Below are positions 8,576 through 18,332 of a stretch of DNA of 60,990 nucleotides, piece by piece. Within the stretch, counting starts at the first letter, position 1. Each line of letters starts with the position of its first letter. Both the position numbers and the translations under genes were made by a program. The DNA is from Verrucomicrobiota bacterium (GTDB lineage: Bacteria > Verrucomicrobiota > Verrucomicrobiia > Limisphaerales > UBA9464), in the NCBI GenBank assembly GCA_017309115.1, contig JAFLEF010000046.1, positions 1 to 60,990 of the forward strand, given 5' to 3'. The notes beneath the pieces are model-generated. The model saw nothing but the letters and a program-made list of their open reading frames with translations. It ran no database searches and was not told the origin of the DNA.

Positions 8576-8751
8576 TAGTTGTTTTTATCACGAATTGACT
8601 GTAGAGAACTGAAGATGAGTATGTTGAGACCCCAAGGCTGTTTCGAACGGCAGTCTTTGTCGGACAACTTTACAACAATTCCGGCTCCAGCCATTTAGTT
8701 TGTCGGAATTGCTTACAGTATCCGCTGGCGCTTCCTTCACAGTAAACGGGC

Positions 8752-10053
8752 TTACGCCTTCCACACGTGGCCTGGCTGGGTTTCCAAACCGGCCATGGCG
8801 TTGCGGGTGTCAACGATCAGAGGGCACCACTCCGCCAGTTGGCGATAATTGACGGACGAATGGGCGGTCGAGATGAGTGCGCAGTCGAAGGAGGCCACGC
8901 TCTCCTGGGTCCAGGGAATGGAGCGGAGGCCCGCCCATTGCGGATGATCCCGAGTCGGGCGAATCACGGGAACGAACGGGTCGAAATAGGCCACGTCCGC
9001 GCCACCTTCCTGGAGTCGATTCAACAGCACATAGCTGGGCGACTCCCGGTCGTCATCCACATTGGCTTTGTACGCCAGACCCACCACCAAAACCCGGGAT
9101 CCATTCAGCGCCTTTCTCCGTGAATTGAGAGCCTCGACCACCCGCTGAATGACATAGTTTGGCATGGCGGTGTTGATCTCTCCCGCCAATTCGATGAACC
9201 GGGTGGACTGACCGAATTCGCGGGCTTTCCAGGTCAGGTAAAAAGGGTCAATCGGAATGCAATGGCCCCCGAGTCCCGGGCCAGGATAAAACGGCATGTA
9301 GCCGAACGGCTTCGTTTTGGCGGCGGCGATGACCTCCCAAACGTCGATTCCCATGGCGGCGTACACGACCTTGAGCTCGTTGACCAAGGCGATGTTGACG
9401 CTCCGGAAGATGTTCTCGAGCAGCTTGGTGGCTTCCGCTGTCCGGCAGGAGGAAACCGGGACGACCGTGCGGATGGCCCGCTGGTACAAATGGATGGCTT
9501 TCGCCAAACAGGCCGGAGTCAGCCCGCCAACGACTTTCGGAATCTCCGACACCTTGGATTCAGGATTTCCGGGGTCTTCACGCTCGGGGGAGAAGGCGAG
9601 GTGGAACTCGGTTCCCGCCTGGAGTCCCGACCCGGCCTCGAGAATCGGCCGCAAAACCTCGTCCGTGGTTCCGGGAAAGGTCGTGGACTCGAGGACCACC
9701 AACTGACCGCGGCGAAGGTGGGGAGCCAGCGACTCGGCGGTCCGGGTGATGAATGATAAGTCGGGCTCGCGATGAGCGGTGAGCGGAGTCGGAACGCAGA
9801 TCAAGATCGCCTCGACGCCGGCGAGCTCCTCGAAGCGGGTGGTGGCGCGGAGTTGGCCTTGGTTCACCAGTTCCTGAACGGCTCGGCTGGGAATGTGGTG
9901 AATGTAGCTGTCGCCCCGATTGATCGCGTCCACCTTGGCCGCATCGGTATCGAGTCCCGTGACGACCACTCCTGCCCGGGCAAACTGAAGTGCCAGGGGC
10001 ATCCCGACATAGCCGATACCAATTATTCCAAGACTTAAATGCTCCGTTCGCAT
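8752..10053 (-). CDS. wbpA: UDP-N-acetylglucosamine 6-dehydrogenase (WbpA-like)
   Basis: A 433-residue nucleotide-sugar dehydrogenase that oxidises the C6 hydroxyl of UDP-GlcNAc (or a close analogue) to the acid in two NAD+-dependent steps. The N-terminal Rossmann motif GIGYVGMPL is present, as are the central helix region (EATKLLENIFRSVNIALVNE) and the active-site cysteine in GLGGHCIPIDPFY. The region KTKPFGYMPFYPGPGLGG is highly typical of WbpA/WbpO-type enzymes rather than UDP-glucose dehydrogenases. It is 8 bp downstream of the methyltransferase gene and probably co-transcribed with it. With wbpB, wbpE and wbpD near 32-34.7 kb it completes a route to UDP-2,3-diacetamido-2,3-dideoxyglucuronate. 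Distance from those partners (about 22 kb) is unusual. Confidence 0.88.
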   Translation of the reverse strand: MRTEHLSLGIIGIGYVGMPLALQFARAGVVVTGLDTDAAKVDAINRGDSYIHHIPSRAVQELVNQGQLRATTRFEELAGVEAILICVPTPLTAHREPDLSFITRTAESLAPHLRRGQLVVLESTTFPGTTDEVLRPILEAGSGLQAGTEFHLAFSPEREDPGNPESKVSEIPKVVGGLTPACLAKAIHLYQRAIRTVVPVSSCRTAEATKLLENIFRSVNIALVNELKVVYAAMGIDVWEVIAAAKTKPFGYMPFYPGPGLGGHCIPIDPFYLTWKAREFGQSTRFIELAGEINTAMPNYVIQRVVEALNSRRKALNGSRVLVVGLAYKANVDDDRESPSYVLLNRLQEGGADVAYFDPFVPVIRPTRDHPQWAGLRSIPWTQESVASFDCALISTAHSSVNYRQLAEWCPLIVDTRNAMAGLETQPGHVWKA

Positions 10054-10061
10054 TCAATTCA

Positions 10062-10760
10062 TCAAGCCGCGGGCGAGGACTCCTTAACAAAGTCTGGTTC
10101 CCGCACGCGGGTAAACCTACCGATATACAAAATCTGGGAATACAAAATATGTCTCATGCTATTGGCAAGCAATATATCTAAAACTCTCTTTCGCCAGGAA
10201 ATCCGTCTAGCGGGGCCGACGAAATCTGCCGCAAAACCACAACGTGAGAAAAGTTCAGCATAAGTCCTAGCAGTGAACCACCTCAAATGTGTAAAATCCA
10301 TTATTCCAGATCCTGCATAATCCCACCTTCCCCGAATCTGCATCCAAATTACAGACCAATAGCAAACATTCGGCGAGCCAGAAATCACAATAGCTCCTGG
10401 TTTAAGAAACGGGACAATTCTTTGAAGGAAGCTCTCAGGATTTCTCAAATGCTCTAAAACCTCACTCATTATCAAAATGTCAAAATGACTCTCAGGCAAA
10501 TCCAAAACCATGGTCTCCGCATCACCAACCAACACTCTGCCTAAAACAGAAGCGGCCTCACTCGCCGGTCCAGAACACAACTCAACACCCACCGCCGCTC
10601 CACACTTGCGCGTTTTGAGAGCATAGGCAGCCGTAGCACCATTACCACACCCAATCTCAAGTAATGACGCAGTCGGATTCAGCGGGAGCATGTCTATAAA
10701 ATCTCGTCGGGCGGCCCCAAAATAAATCTCAGGCTTTGTGGAGTAGTCAATATGGCTCAT
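10062..10760 (-). CDS. Class I SAM-dependent methyltransferase
   Basis: About 232 residues with a class I methyltransferase fold. Motif I is LLEIGCGNGATAAYAL, followed by GVELCSGPA (acidic ribose-binding residue) and the FDILIMSEVLEHLRNPE segment typical of small-molecule and sugar methyltransferases (Methyltransf_11/23 type). It probably methylates a sugar or lipid-linked intermediate of the polysaccharide. The start is uncertain: ATG at 10760 (MSHIDYS) is preferred, with an in-frame GTG at 10802 as the alternative; neither has a clear ribosome-binding site. Base composition is visibly more AT-rich than the flanking wbpA and marks the edge of the AT-rich cassette. The substrate is unknown. 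Confidence 0.75.
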   Translation of the reverse strand: MSHIDYSTKPEIYFGAARRDFIDMLPLNPTASLLEIGCGNGATAAYALKTRKCGAAVGVELCSGPASEAASVLGRVLVGDAETMVLDLPESHFDILIMSEVLEHLRNPESFLQRIVPFLKPGAIVISGSPNVCYWSVIWMQIRGRWDYAGSGIMDFTHLRWFTARTYAELFSRCGFAADFVGPARRISWRKRVLDILLANSMRHILYSQILYIGRFTRVREPDFVKESSPAA

Positions 10761-10968
10761 GAAATCGTCAATTTGGTACCAAGTGCGACCTGAAACCTGC
10801 ACGATTTAACTCAAAATAATCACTAAAAATTGAAATGTAAATAGACGTGCAATGAAATTTGATTCGACCTTAACCCGCCTATCCAAACGTTTTTATGCTA
10901 TTAATCAAGAAAAATGCCAACCTACCACTCTAATTTTTTGGATGAATTTGGCGGCACTGAAAACGAAT

Positions 10969-11745
10969 CTACTCCAAACAACCCTTTGCGATGGACCTCC
11001 AGAAAACGGCCGGGTCTTGAACACGAAAACCGGGCGAGGTCTTTCGCCGCAGAATTGAATTTACCCGGCGGCGAATAATGTCAGAAATCACTGGAAATGC
11101 ATACCGTGTCACCGTTGTGCAAGACGTATGTACCGGCAATTGTGACAACCACTTTCTTCGCAGAATAAAGTAACACCGCCAAAAGGAGGAAGGCATTATC
11201 AAGTACGGATTTGTGTTATGCAGGCACGGAAGTGAAATACTATAGCATTTCATTCCGCGCCGCCGGGCCTCAAGGCAAATATCTGCCCCATACATATGAA
11301 AAGCGTCTAAGGAAGGATCAAGGTACAATCCGGAACCAATTCTAACGACAAGCAATACCTCGTCGAGAGTACCCACTTCTACCGCTCCTGAAAACGGTGC
11401 ACCCAACCAACGCATCTGCCCAGTACAGAAGATAGATCCATAGTGGACCCCGCTTAAAGACACACCGTACAGTCCAACAACACCCCAATTTGGGTCGATA
11501 GACTCGATATCCCGAATCTTACGTTTGAGGCCGGCAAGCCAGCCCGGAGGCAAATAGACGTCCTGATGTGCTAGAACCGCAACCCTTCCGATGCAAGTCT
11601 CCAACACAGAGTTATATGCCGACGCTGCACTATAAAAGCCTGTCCTCTCAGAAACTTCTGAAAATTGCGCGATGTCAGGAGAAGAGAGAAGGCAATTTCT
11701 GTACAAAGAGTCATTGTTAACAGCAGAATAGAGGCAAATTTTCAT
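10969..11745 (-). CDS. Glycosyltransferase-like protein (GT2-type, StrF/Glyco_tranf_2_5-like)
   Basis: About 258 residues. The start MKICLYSAVNND, the segment CIGRVAVLAHQDVYLPPGW (a conserved HQD-type site in place of DxD) and the later VGLYG region resemble the small glycosyltransferase-like family related to StrF (Pfam Glyco_tranf_2_5). No membrane anchor is seen. It is likely a cytoplasmic transferase adding one sugar of the repeat unit. ATG at 11745 is used; the frame extends to 11790 but with a less family-like N-terminus. AT-rich, like its neighbours. Donor and acceptor cannot be deduced. Confidence 0.6.
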   Translation of the reverse strand: MKICLYSAVNNDSLYRNCLLSSPDIAQFSEVSERTGFYSAASAYNSVLETCIGRVAVLAHQDVYLPPGWLAGLKRKIRDIESIDPNWGVVGLYGVSLSGVHYGSIFCTGQMRWLGAPFSGAVEVGTLDEVLLVVRIGSGLYLDPSLDAFHMYGADICLEARRRGMKCYSISLPCLHNTNPYLIMPSSFWRCYFILRRKWLSQLPVHTSCTTVTRYAFPVISDIIRRRVNSILRRKTSPGFRVQDPAVFWRSIAKGCLE

Positions 11746-11900
11746 AAGCAGCGAGAATCGAAGCACACGGCAAAAGACTGGAAAAAACACTTTAAAACTC
11801 TATTATTCCATAAATAGTAATAACAATTAAGTGAGACCTATTGTCTAGACAGAGAGTAAACCCCGAGGTAAAATTACATCCGGACATCAGAGCGGCTAGG

Positions 11901-13358
11901 CTAACGGGAACCTCCCGGTCGGTAAAGGTGCTGAAAGATCCTGGCCGAAGTAAGGCGCAATATACAGGGTGGTATCAAAGCGATTCCAATTGTCGCTGCG
12001 AATGAGGAGACTATTCCATTCCTCGTCAGACTTGTGCAAAGACTTAGCCCAAGGAGTGACCAAACAACGAGACAAATCCCGGCCGGTAGAGAGTCACGGA
12101 TAGGAACTAATATCCTCCGCTGCAGTCTAAATAATGAAAAGACTGCGGCAAAAATCTCAGACGCAAGAACCCAAAAACAGACGCTCAGGATGCCAGAACC
12201 TGACTGCAAGCTAACAAGAATACCCGGAATGGCCAGCCCTCTTAATAAGTTTGAAAACAAATCAGACTTCGAATCGCCTTTTGCTACGAGCAGAATGCCG
12301 GAAGCGAATCGAAAGAATTTTATCGCCATCGCAGCTGAGAGTAGGGATATTGCAAAGGGATCTAAGACATATCGACCACCGAAAACAAATGAGATCACCT
12401 CAGCTCCAACAAGAAGTAGAGGCGAAAGAACTAGAGTACCCAGAACTGTAAGACTTCCAACGGCGGTGGAATGGAGTTTACGAATTGAATGCAGATCAGC
12501 TGCTTTGGAGAATGTTGGAAGCAATATTCCACTTCCGACTTGCCCACAAACAAACCAAGGAGCCGAAATTATCGACATGGCAAGCGAGTATCGTGCCAGC
12601 TCGTCCACCCCCAAAAATGCAGAGATTATTGGTTGATCAATTGATGTACTCAAGAAAAGTACATAACTTCCAAGAAAGAGTGGCCAACCAAAGATGAAGA
12701 TTTCGCGGGCTGCAGACTGGTCTGTTGAAATGCGATACGGAGTTGTCGCAAAGGCGTGGGTCAATCCGAGCGCAATAAATGTCCTCAAAAGCATAAGAAC
12801 TAAAACAGCCCGGTAATCGTGAAACACGAGCAGAATAGGATACGTAAGAGCCGTCACACCGATTTGTGGGGCTAATTCGTAGGTTGCTGCGGGAACAAAT
12901 CTTAAGTCCCGCTGCATTCGAAAATAGTCGAGATGCTCAAAGGCTCTTGCGAATGGAATCAGCGCGAGGAGAGCAAAAGATGATGTAAGTCCCTGGAAGG
13001 ATGCTATCAGGGCCAATGGATAAGCGGCAACCAGAAGAAGAAATGCGGCTGTGAATCCGGCCAATTGCTGGCAAAAGTGGGCGGAAGAGAGAAAGCCCAA
13101 TCCACTGCCGGCTGGGTTCCTAATGATTTGTAGACCAGGTGAAGCGCGCGCGGTCAGTTCGAGGCCAGAGATTGCAGTCGCGAAGAGTGAGGCCAGACCC
13201 ATATCTGCTTCCGTCAGGAATCGGGCCAGAATTATGTTCCGGACAAAGGAGAGAACGTAAGCCGCCAGCCTAGCAACGGTCAGAATTGTTGAGGCACGGA
13301 GGAGCCCAGACCTCCAAAAGGCTTGAGCCCGAGTGTATAAACTTACTCTGTTTGACAT
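11901..13358 (-). CDS. Oligosaccharide flippase (Wzx/MOP family)
   Basis: A 485-residue integral membrane protein with 12-14 hydrophobic segments spread along its whole length. The N-terminus (LTVARLAAYVLSFVRNIILA followed by RFLTEADMGLASLF) carries the pattern typical of polysaccharide-biosynthesis flippases of the MOP/MATE superfamily. It would move undecaprenyl-linked repeat units to the periplasmic face for polymerisation. It lies in the AT-rich cassette with a polymerase-like gene 4 kb upstream on the same strand, as expected of a Wzx/Wzy-type locus. Confidence in the family is high; its substrate is unknown. Confidence 0.85.
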   Translation of the reverse strand: MSNRVSLYTRAQAFWRSGLLRASTILTVARLAAYVLSFVRNIILARFLTEADMGLASLFATAISGLELTARASPGLQIIRNPAGSGLGFLSSAHFCQQLAGFTAAFLLLVAAYPLALIASFQGLTSSFALLALIPFARAFEHLDYFRMQRDLRFVPAATYELAPQIGVTALTYPILLVFHDYRAVLVLMLLRTFIALGLTHAFATTPYRISTDQSAAREIFIFGWPLFLGSYVLFLSTSIDQPIISAFLGVDELARYSLAMSIISAPWFVCGQVGSGILLPTFSKAADLHSIRKLHSTAVGSLTVLGTLVLSPLLLVGAEVISFVFGGRYVLDPFAISLLSAAMAIKFFRFASGILLVAKGDSKSDLFSNLLRGLAIPGILVSLQSGSGILSVCFWVLASEIFAAVFSLFRLQRRILVPIRDSLPAGICLVVWSLLGLSLCTSLTRNGIVSSFAATIGIALIPPCILRLTSARIFQHLYRPGGSR

Positions 13359-13538
13359 TTGCGCTGCGGGATTGCCCTTTGGTTGAACCCAGATGAGTAA
13401 AGAGTCTCCGTTTCAAAGGCAGCGAGCTGGAAGTCTTGGAGCATGTAAATCATGCCTTCTGTAACTTAGGGATGGAGACGTCTTGGTCTCGAAAAAGGTG
13501 GAGCCCCTTGGGCCTCCAACTATTCCAATAGGAAACCT

Positions 13539-14891
13539 CTACGGTGCGATCTCACGAACATCGGTCGGGACAACGCCGCCACTTTGGAATTGCATCGCGC
13601 CAATATCCCACAATCCACGTCGGATAGCTCCAGAGAAGTCATCGTTAAATATCAATTCACAACTTTTAGCTCTCCCAATAAGAGGGCTATTCCGTGCAAG
13701 CCTGAAAATCCCGGATCCCACTGTAATGAGTCGTGGATCGAGACCATTGATCCCGTTCAACTCGCGGCCGAGATTCTTGAATGTGGTCTTTGAAGTCCCA
13801 GCCCCAATGCCAAAAACACTGTTGTAGTCTCCTATAAAATCGGTAATGGATGCGTCCACAGAGTACCAACCCGTGGCACCGTTCTGTGGGGTACTTCCAC
13901 ACTGATAGAAAATGTTGTTTATCATGAGGCAGTTGGTTGCAACTCCTCGCGTTCCTAAGGCGCGAAAGAGAATTAAACTCCCTGTATTGGTGCCTGAACG
14001 GATAAACGTATTGTTATAGAAGTGCATAGACGGCGCACAGATGCTCATAGCTGCTTCAACTCCGCTCCAAATATTGTTCCTCCACTGCCAACCAAATACA
14101 CCTTGATTACCTTGCGCCTCCAGATTTCCGATTTGGGTCTTTACGCAATTAACAAACAAATTAGCTGATATCAAGTTAGAACAAGCTACCTCACCATTAT
14201 TTGAAAATGCCTGGATCAGATCTGGATGGTTAGAGTTCCCGGTGAGGTTGGACCAGTTAGTAAATACATTGCGAGAAATTGTTGTGAAAGACGAGAGTAG
14301 TCGAATAGCGTCCCAACCACGTTGGCCCGTGAACAGGTTGGATTCCACGAGGTGTCCAGATCCGGTCAGTGATAGCGCATGGTAGTTGGCGTCCCGAAAC
14401 ACGCTGGAAAGCACCTTGACGCCGATGACCGGGTCTTTGGAGTAAACTAGTACTTGATGGACATTCTGGGGACTGGAATCAAAGGTAAGGCGGGAAAGTT
14501 TTAGTCTGTGGGCACCTGCTCCGGCAGTAACGGTTCCTTGATACCCGGTGACGCCTTGTCCATTCAAAATTAGGTTATCAATGCATATGTCTGCGTGACT
14601 CACAAGGAATCCAGCAACCGTCGACAGTTCCGCGTCGACCAAAGAAGTTATCACTATTGGAGCTGCGGAAGTTCCTGAAGACTTTGTTTTTACTATCTCC
14701 GAGTATGTTCCAGGCGAAACATATATCACGTCACCGGCTTTGGCCCGGTCCACTGCGTTCTGGACGGTTCGAAGGGGTGACGCTTGAGTGCCGGTACCAA
14801 AGTCATTCCCATCCTTTGCGACGTAAAGGACGGCCGCCGAGGAATGTTGGAGAATGCACAATAAGAGTAAAGGGAGGATTTGTTTCATCAT
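13539..14891 (-). CDS. Secreted right-handed parallel beta-helix protein
   Basis: A 450-residue exported protein with a signal peptide (MMKQILPLLLL to HSSAA). The mature N-terminus (LYVAKDGNDFGTGTQASPLR, then A-x-x-GDVIYVSPGTY) is the DUF1565-like opening of right-handed beta-helix proteins. The remainder contains the repeating N-x-hydrophobic-x-x-N pattern (for example NLILNG, NNIFYQCGS). Such proteins in EPS loci often bind or cleave polysaccharides (lyase, epimerase or depolymerase), but no catalytic residues can be assigned here. Two adjacent ATGs (14891, 14888) can serve as start. It lies directly beside the IS630 element. Function stays open between polysaccharide modification and adhesion. 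Confidence 0.75.
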   Translation of the reverse strand: MMKQILPLLLLCILQHSSAAVLYVAKDGNDFGTGTQASPLRTVQNAVDRAKAGDVIYVSPGTYSEIVKTKSSGTSAAPIVITSLVDAELSTVAGFLVSHADICIDNLILNGQGVTGYQGTVTAGAGAHRLKLSRLTFDSSPQNVHQVLVYSKDPVIGVKVLSSVFRDANYHALSLTGSGHLVESNLFTGQRGWDAIRLLSSFTTISRNVFTNWSNLTGNSNHPDLIQAFSNNGEVACSNLISANLFVNCVKTQIGNLEAQGNQGVFGWQWRNNIWSGVEAAMSICAPSMHFYNNTFIRSGTNTGSLILFRALGTRGVATNCLMINNIFYQCGSTPQNGATGWYSVDASITDFIGDYNSVFGIGAGTSKTTFKNLGRELNGINGLDPRLITVGSGIFRLARNSPLIGRAKSCELIFNDDFSGAIRRGLWDIGAMQFQSGGVVPTDVREIAP

Positions 14892-14979
14892 AGATTTGAA
14901 GGAACGGCGGTTTATAGGACTAATTGGTAATTCGGGCGCAAAATTTAGAAATATAAGGAACGCGAAATCCTCTATGCTA

Positions 14980-16132
14980 GTGTACTAACCTCTAAGTTGA
15001 TTGCTCCAAGATCTCCAGTTTTTGACGTGCGCGGTGGATCTTGGCCAGGATCTCGGCGCCCTTGGCATGCCACTGGTAGGGAGTCGGGTTGAGATTCCTT
15101 TCGGCCAGATAATCCATGATGGCGTAGGTCAGATCCTTGACGCTTTCAAAGCTCCCGTTGCGGACGACGTCAACCGTCAAGTCACGGAGGAAGCGTTCGA
15201 CCATGTTCATCCAAGAACTGCTGGTGGGTGTGAAGTGCAGGTGAAATCGCGGATGCTTAGCCAACCAAGCTCGTACCTCTGCATGCTTGTGCGTGGCGTA
15301 GTTGTCGAGGATCAGGTGCAGGTCCAATTCTGGAGGTGTCTCCCGGTCAATATGTTTAAGGAAGCGCAGCCATTCGACGTGGGTATGGTGGGCGGCGGTT
15401 TGCGACAGGATTTTACCATCCAAGTAGGACAAGGCGGCGAAGAGAGTCAGGGTTCCGTGCCGAATGTAGTCGTGCGTTTGGGTGCAGACTTGCCCCATTC
15501 CCAGTGGAAGTCCGGGTTGGGTTCTTTCCAAAGCCTGGCATTGGCTCTTCTCGTCACAGCACAGCACCAGGGCTTTCTGGGGTGAGTTGAGGTAGAGACC
15601 GATGATGTCCCAAAATTTTGGTTCAAACTCCGGATCCTGGGAGAGTTTGAACGTCCTCCGGACGTGTGGCTTGATGTCATTGCGGCTCCACAGCTTCTGG
15701 ACGTTGCTCTTGGAAACTCCGGCGTGTCGCGCCATCGATCGGATACTCCACTGGGTACGTGTCAGCGGCGGTTTTGTCACTTCCGTCAAAACTTTGTTAA
15801 GGCGAGCGACTGGAAGCCGCACGGGTCGACCACTTCGAGGAGCATCCTCCAAGCCCGCCATCCCCATTTTGGCAAAGCGCCTGCGCCACTTTCCTACGGT
15901 CTGCTCTGGAACCTCAAGGGAGTGGGCGACCTCCTGGCTGGGGTTTCCCTTTGCCGCCTGAAGAATGATCTGTGATCTGAGAACCGTGGCCGCCGAAGAA
16001 CTCGTCGCGCGAACCCGCCGCCCAAGCTCCTTGACCTGTTCCGGCGACAACTCGATCCGCGGCGCACCTCTCGGCATGCGGAGACTTTGCCTAGGCTTTT
16101 CTACTCCGTAAATGATTTAGTGGTAAGTACAC
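14980..16132. mobile_element. IS630-family insertion sequence, complete
   Basis: About 1153 bp with imperfect terminal inverted repeats: left GTGTACTAACCTCTAAGT, right (complement) GTGTACTTACCACTAAAT, 15 of 18 matching. It is flanked by TA at 14978-14979 and 16133-16134, the dinucleotide target duplication expected of IS630/Tc1-mariner elements. The single transposase gene is intact. It sits in the gap after the acyltransferase stop codon (3 bases away), so no gene appears interrupted. It marks the AT-rich cassette as a site of recent mobile activity. Confidence 0.92.
14992..16077 (-). CDS. IS630-family transposase
   Basis: A 361-residue DDE transposase. An N-terminal helix-turn-helix region (about residues 10-130, with SLEVPEQTVGKWRRRF and HAGVSKSNVQKLW) precedes the catalytic domain. 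The triad is D175 (VLCCDEKSQ), D258 (LILDNYATHK) and E294 (SSSWMNMVERF), giving a D-35-E spacing typical of IS630. Full length and uninterrupted, so probably active. It is GC-richer than the flanking cassette genes. Confidence 0.95.
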   Translation of the reverse strand: MPRGAPRIELSPEQVKELGRRVRATSSSAATVLRSQIILQAAKGNPSQEVAHSLEVPEQTVGKWRRRFAKMGMAGLEDAPRSGRPVRLPVARLNKVLTEVTKPPLTRTQWSIRSMARHAGVSKSNVQKLWSRNDIKPHVRRTFKLSQDPEFEPKFWDIIGLYLNSPQKALVLCCDEKSQCQALERTQPGLPLGMGQVCTQTHDYIRHGTLTLFAALSYLDGKILSQTAAHHTHVEWLRFLKHIDRETPPELDLHLILDNYATHKHAEVRAWLAKHPRFHLHFTPTSSSWMNMVERFLRDLTVDVVRNGSFESVKDLTYAIMDYLAERNLNPTPYQWHAKGAEILAKIHRARQKLEILEQST

Positions 16133-16136
16133 TAGG

Positions 16137-17000
16137 TTAGACGACTCGACGAAATACGACAGTCTTGCTGCAAAGGAGTACAACTAGCGTGGTAAGTACG
16201 AATGAAATTGCGCCCTTGCTGAGAAGTGGGGTGGTTGTCCAGGTCCGAGAAACCAAGCCGATCACAATTGGGTGGACAAGGTAAATGCCCAACGTCCGTG
16301 ATGCCAAAGTATTAAGCAAAGAGTTTGAGGGAATAGTAGAACAGGATGTAAAAAGTACCAGAATTTGGGCGATGGAGTACGAAAGCGAAAAGAAGGGATC
16401 AAAAGGCAACACTAAAAGAGGAGCCGCTGAGAGTCCAGTTATCGTATTAATGTGCCTAGAAGAACTGATAAAACGATGGACAAGAAGACCGAAAATTATC
16501 GCCGGGCTGCAGTAAATATAGCTACCAAGGGGCGGATCGAGGGACAGTAGTCTTCTTTGGAATAACACACCAAGAATAAGCGCGACATACAGCGCGGAGA
16601 GCCCTTTGAAAGAAACTCCGAAAATCTCGTTGTGGTACAAAAATAGGACTCCAGTTACGAGAGACAGAAATGGAAGAAACCATAATCCCTCCCACGGACC
16701 TGACAAAATTCGAAGAGGAAGCCAACCCCCATCAATCCAAGGTCGCGCTGCAACAACCTTCAGTATCGCATACACACAAAACCAGAACATCCAAGGTACT
16801 ATGAGCTTCTTTTGCCGATCCATGTGAGCGATACGTCTGAGCCTTGGATCGTCTGGAGGTCGAGTAAATACAATTGCAATTGCAACAAAGTACACGAGTG
16901 CAAATAGAAGCACGTCTCTTCCGGGAAGAGATGGGATGTGGAAAAATACAAGGGATGCCGCCGAGAAAATCTTCGCGAGGTCAATGGCTCCATTGCGCAT
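16137..17000 (-). CDS. Membrane acyltransferase (acyltransferase_3 family)
   Basis: A 287-residue polytopic protein with about 8-10 hydrophobic helices. The opening (IDLAKIFSAASLVFFHIPS), the KKLIVPWMFWF segment and GPWEGLWFLPFL match the O-acyltransferase family that acetylates or succinylates exported sugars. The N-terminal catalytic-type His is retained in FFHIP. At 287 residues it is shorter than the usual 330-370. The stop lies 3 bases from the IS630 right end, but it precedes the target site, so the insertion itself did not truncate it. It is 4 bp downstream of the polymerase-like gene and probably translated from the same message. Confidence 0.75.
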   Translation of the reverse strand: MRNGAIDLAKIFSAASLVFFHIPSLPGRDVLLFALVYFVAIAIVFTRPPDDPRLRRIAHMDRQKKLIVPWMFWFCVYAILKVVAARPWIDGGWLPLRILSGPWEGLWFLPFLSLVTGVLFLYHNEIFGVSFKGLSALYVALILGVLFQRRLLSLDPPLGSYIYCSPAIIFGLLVHRFISSSRHINTITGLSAAPLLVLPFDPFFSLSYSIAQILVLFTSCSTIPSNSLLNTLASRTLGIYLVHPIVIGLVSRTWTTTPLLSKGAISFVLTTLVVLLCSKTVVFRRVV

Positions 17001-17004
17001 GTTG

Positions 17005-18303
17005 TTATTTATAGTCGTAATGTGGACTAGGGTTTAAAGAGTCCTCGTCGATAGCAATGCCATCAACCGCCTTTAAAGTGGCGATCATTGCGAGTGTTGC
17101 GTAGAGGAAGAGAAACGATTGATCAAAATAGGCAACAGAAATACATGAGGCAGCGTGGGCAAATAGGGAAGACCCAATACACCAAGCCAGCCAAGCATTA
17201 GACCCTGTATAGTAGCACTCGCGAATGACAGTTCCTACAAAACTAAACGCACATACAAGGCAGGAAATAAACAGAATCGCTTGGGGTAAGCCCCCGCTTA
17301 CCGCATTCGCGATGTAGTGATTAGTGATATCTGTATGATCAGAGCTAAATGGGACTCCGGTTGGCATCCAGTGCCGAGTGTAATCGGTTCCCGCAAGCCA
17401 CCACTCGCCTAAGTGAGAAAATGTAGAGCGAATTAGCTCGGCCCGATGCCAGCCTGTACTACTCCCAGTAAGATCAATACTTGCAATCACGAAGTATGCG
17501 GGTCTCGTCATCGCGACTTCCAAAGCCAAATATATGCAAACAACTATGTACCTCACCATCCGCATTGATCGCCGAAGTGCCCAAAAGCAGAGTCCGGCAG
17601 TTGCAAAGAGAGTGCTCATAATGGGGCCGGAGGATGCGCATGTAATCACGACGGCGAGAGACGCTACTACTCCGGTCAAAGACATTGCCCGATGTTTAGA
17701 GTAGATAGCACCCATGAGTGGTATCAATGATGCCGCTACGGTGCCGGCTAGGATCGCGTGAGAAAATGGTCCTTGAGCCCGTAGTCTTCCGTTGCGGACA
17801 GTTACGGCCTCTTGAGCGCCCCCGAATACTGAGAATAGGTTTCGGCCGGTTGCTTGCTCGAGAATCATTTCAATAGCTAGGGGAACAAGAAGAATTGCAA
17901 TAATTTGAATTAAATGGCGAATATCATTTGGAGATGCAACAAGTACGCGAGTTAAGAAATAGATACCCAAAGAGTTAAAAACAACGCCTAGTCTATATAC
18001 AGTCGCATCGTATGGCGTCGCGTGATAAAGTCCCGAACAAACGGTCCAAAGCCCCCATAATAATAGCAGTTTGTCCAACCTGTTTAGACGCGAGGTCAGG
18101 TTTTCTTTTCGGACTAGAATACGCAAAAGGCCAATAAAAATTAATATCCGGATAAAGTGGAAATTAAATGGCCCGATAATAATCTTTTGTCCCAAAGTCA
18201 TGTAGCAGGCGCCTACCAAGAGGGGAAGTGCTGCCCAGCGTCGGGGTAGCGTTAGAAGCGATGCTACCGAACAGAGTAAGAATATTGTGGCGGCGACAGT
18301 CAC
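17005..18303 (-). CDS. O-antigen ligase/polymerase-like membrane protein (Wzy-type)
   Basis: A 432-residue protein with about 11-12 membrane helices and a larger periplasmic loop around residues 280-340 (RAELIRSTFSHLGEWWLAG with the G-T-D-Y segment after it), the layout of O-antigen ligase/polymerase (Wzy_C-like) proteins. These have low sequence conservation, so the call rests on topology, the loop and context: a flippase, glycosyltransferases and initiating transferases in the same locus. It would polymerise repeat units in the periplasm. The start is GTG at 18303. Strongly AT-rich compared with housekeeping genes in the window. Confidence 0.7.
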   Translation of the reverse strand: MTVAATIFLLCSVASLLTLPRRWAALPLLVGACYMTLGQKIIIGPFNFHFIRILIFIGLLRILVRKENLTSRLNRLDKLLLLWGLWTVCSGLYHATPYDATVYRLGVVFNSLGIYFLTRVLVASPNDIRHLIQIIAILLVPLAIEMILEQATGRNLFSVFGGAQEAVTVRNGRLRAQGPFSHAILAGTVAASLIPLMGAIYSKHRAMSLTGVVASLAVVITCASSGPIMSTLFATAGLCFWALRRSMRMVRYIVVCIYLALEVAMTRPAYFVIASIDLTGSSTGWHRAELIRSTFSHLGEWWLAGTDYTRHWMPTGVPFSSDHTDITNHYIANAVSGGLPQAILFISCLVCAFSFVGTVIRECYYTGSNAWLAWCIGSSLFAHAASCISVAYFDQSFLFLYATLAMIATLKAVDGIAIDEDSLNPSPHYDYK

Positions 18304-18332
18304 AAGGCATGTTTGTTAGACCTGTGTGTTAT

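Noticed and set aside
13359-13372. Sigma-54-like spacing in front of the flippase gene
   Set aside because: The -12 box would lie directly at the start codon, leaving no room for a leader, and the TT of the -12 element is missing.
16133-16140. Truncation of the acyltransferase by the IS630 insertion
   Set aside because: The TAA stop (16137-16139) lies outside the element and its TA duplication, so the reading frame ends before the insertion site.
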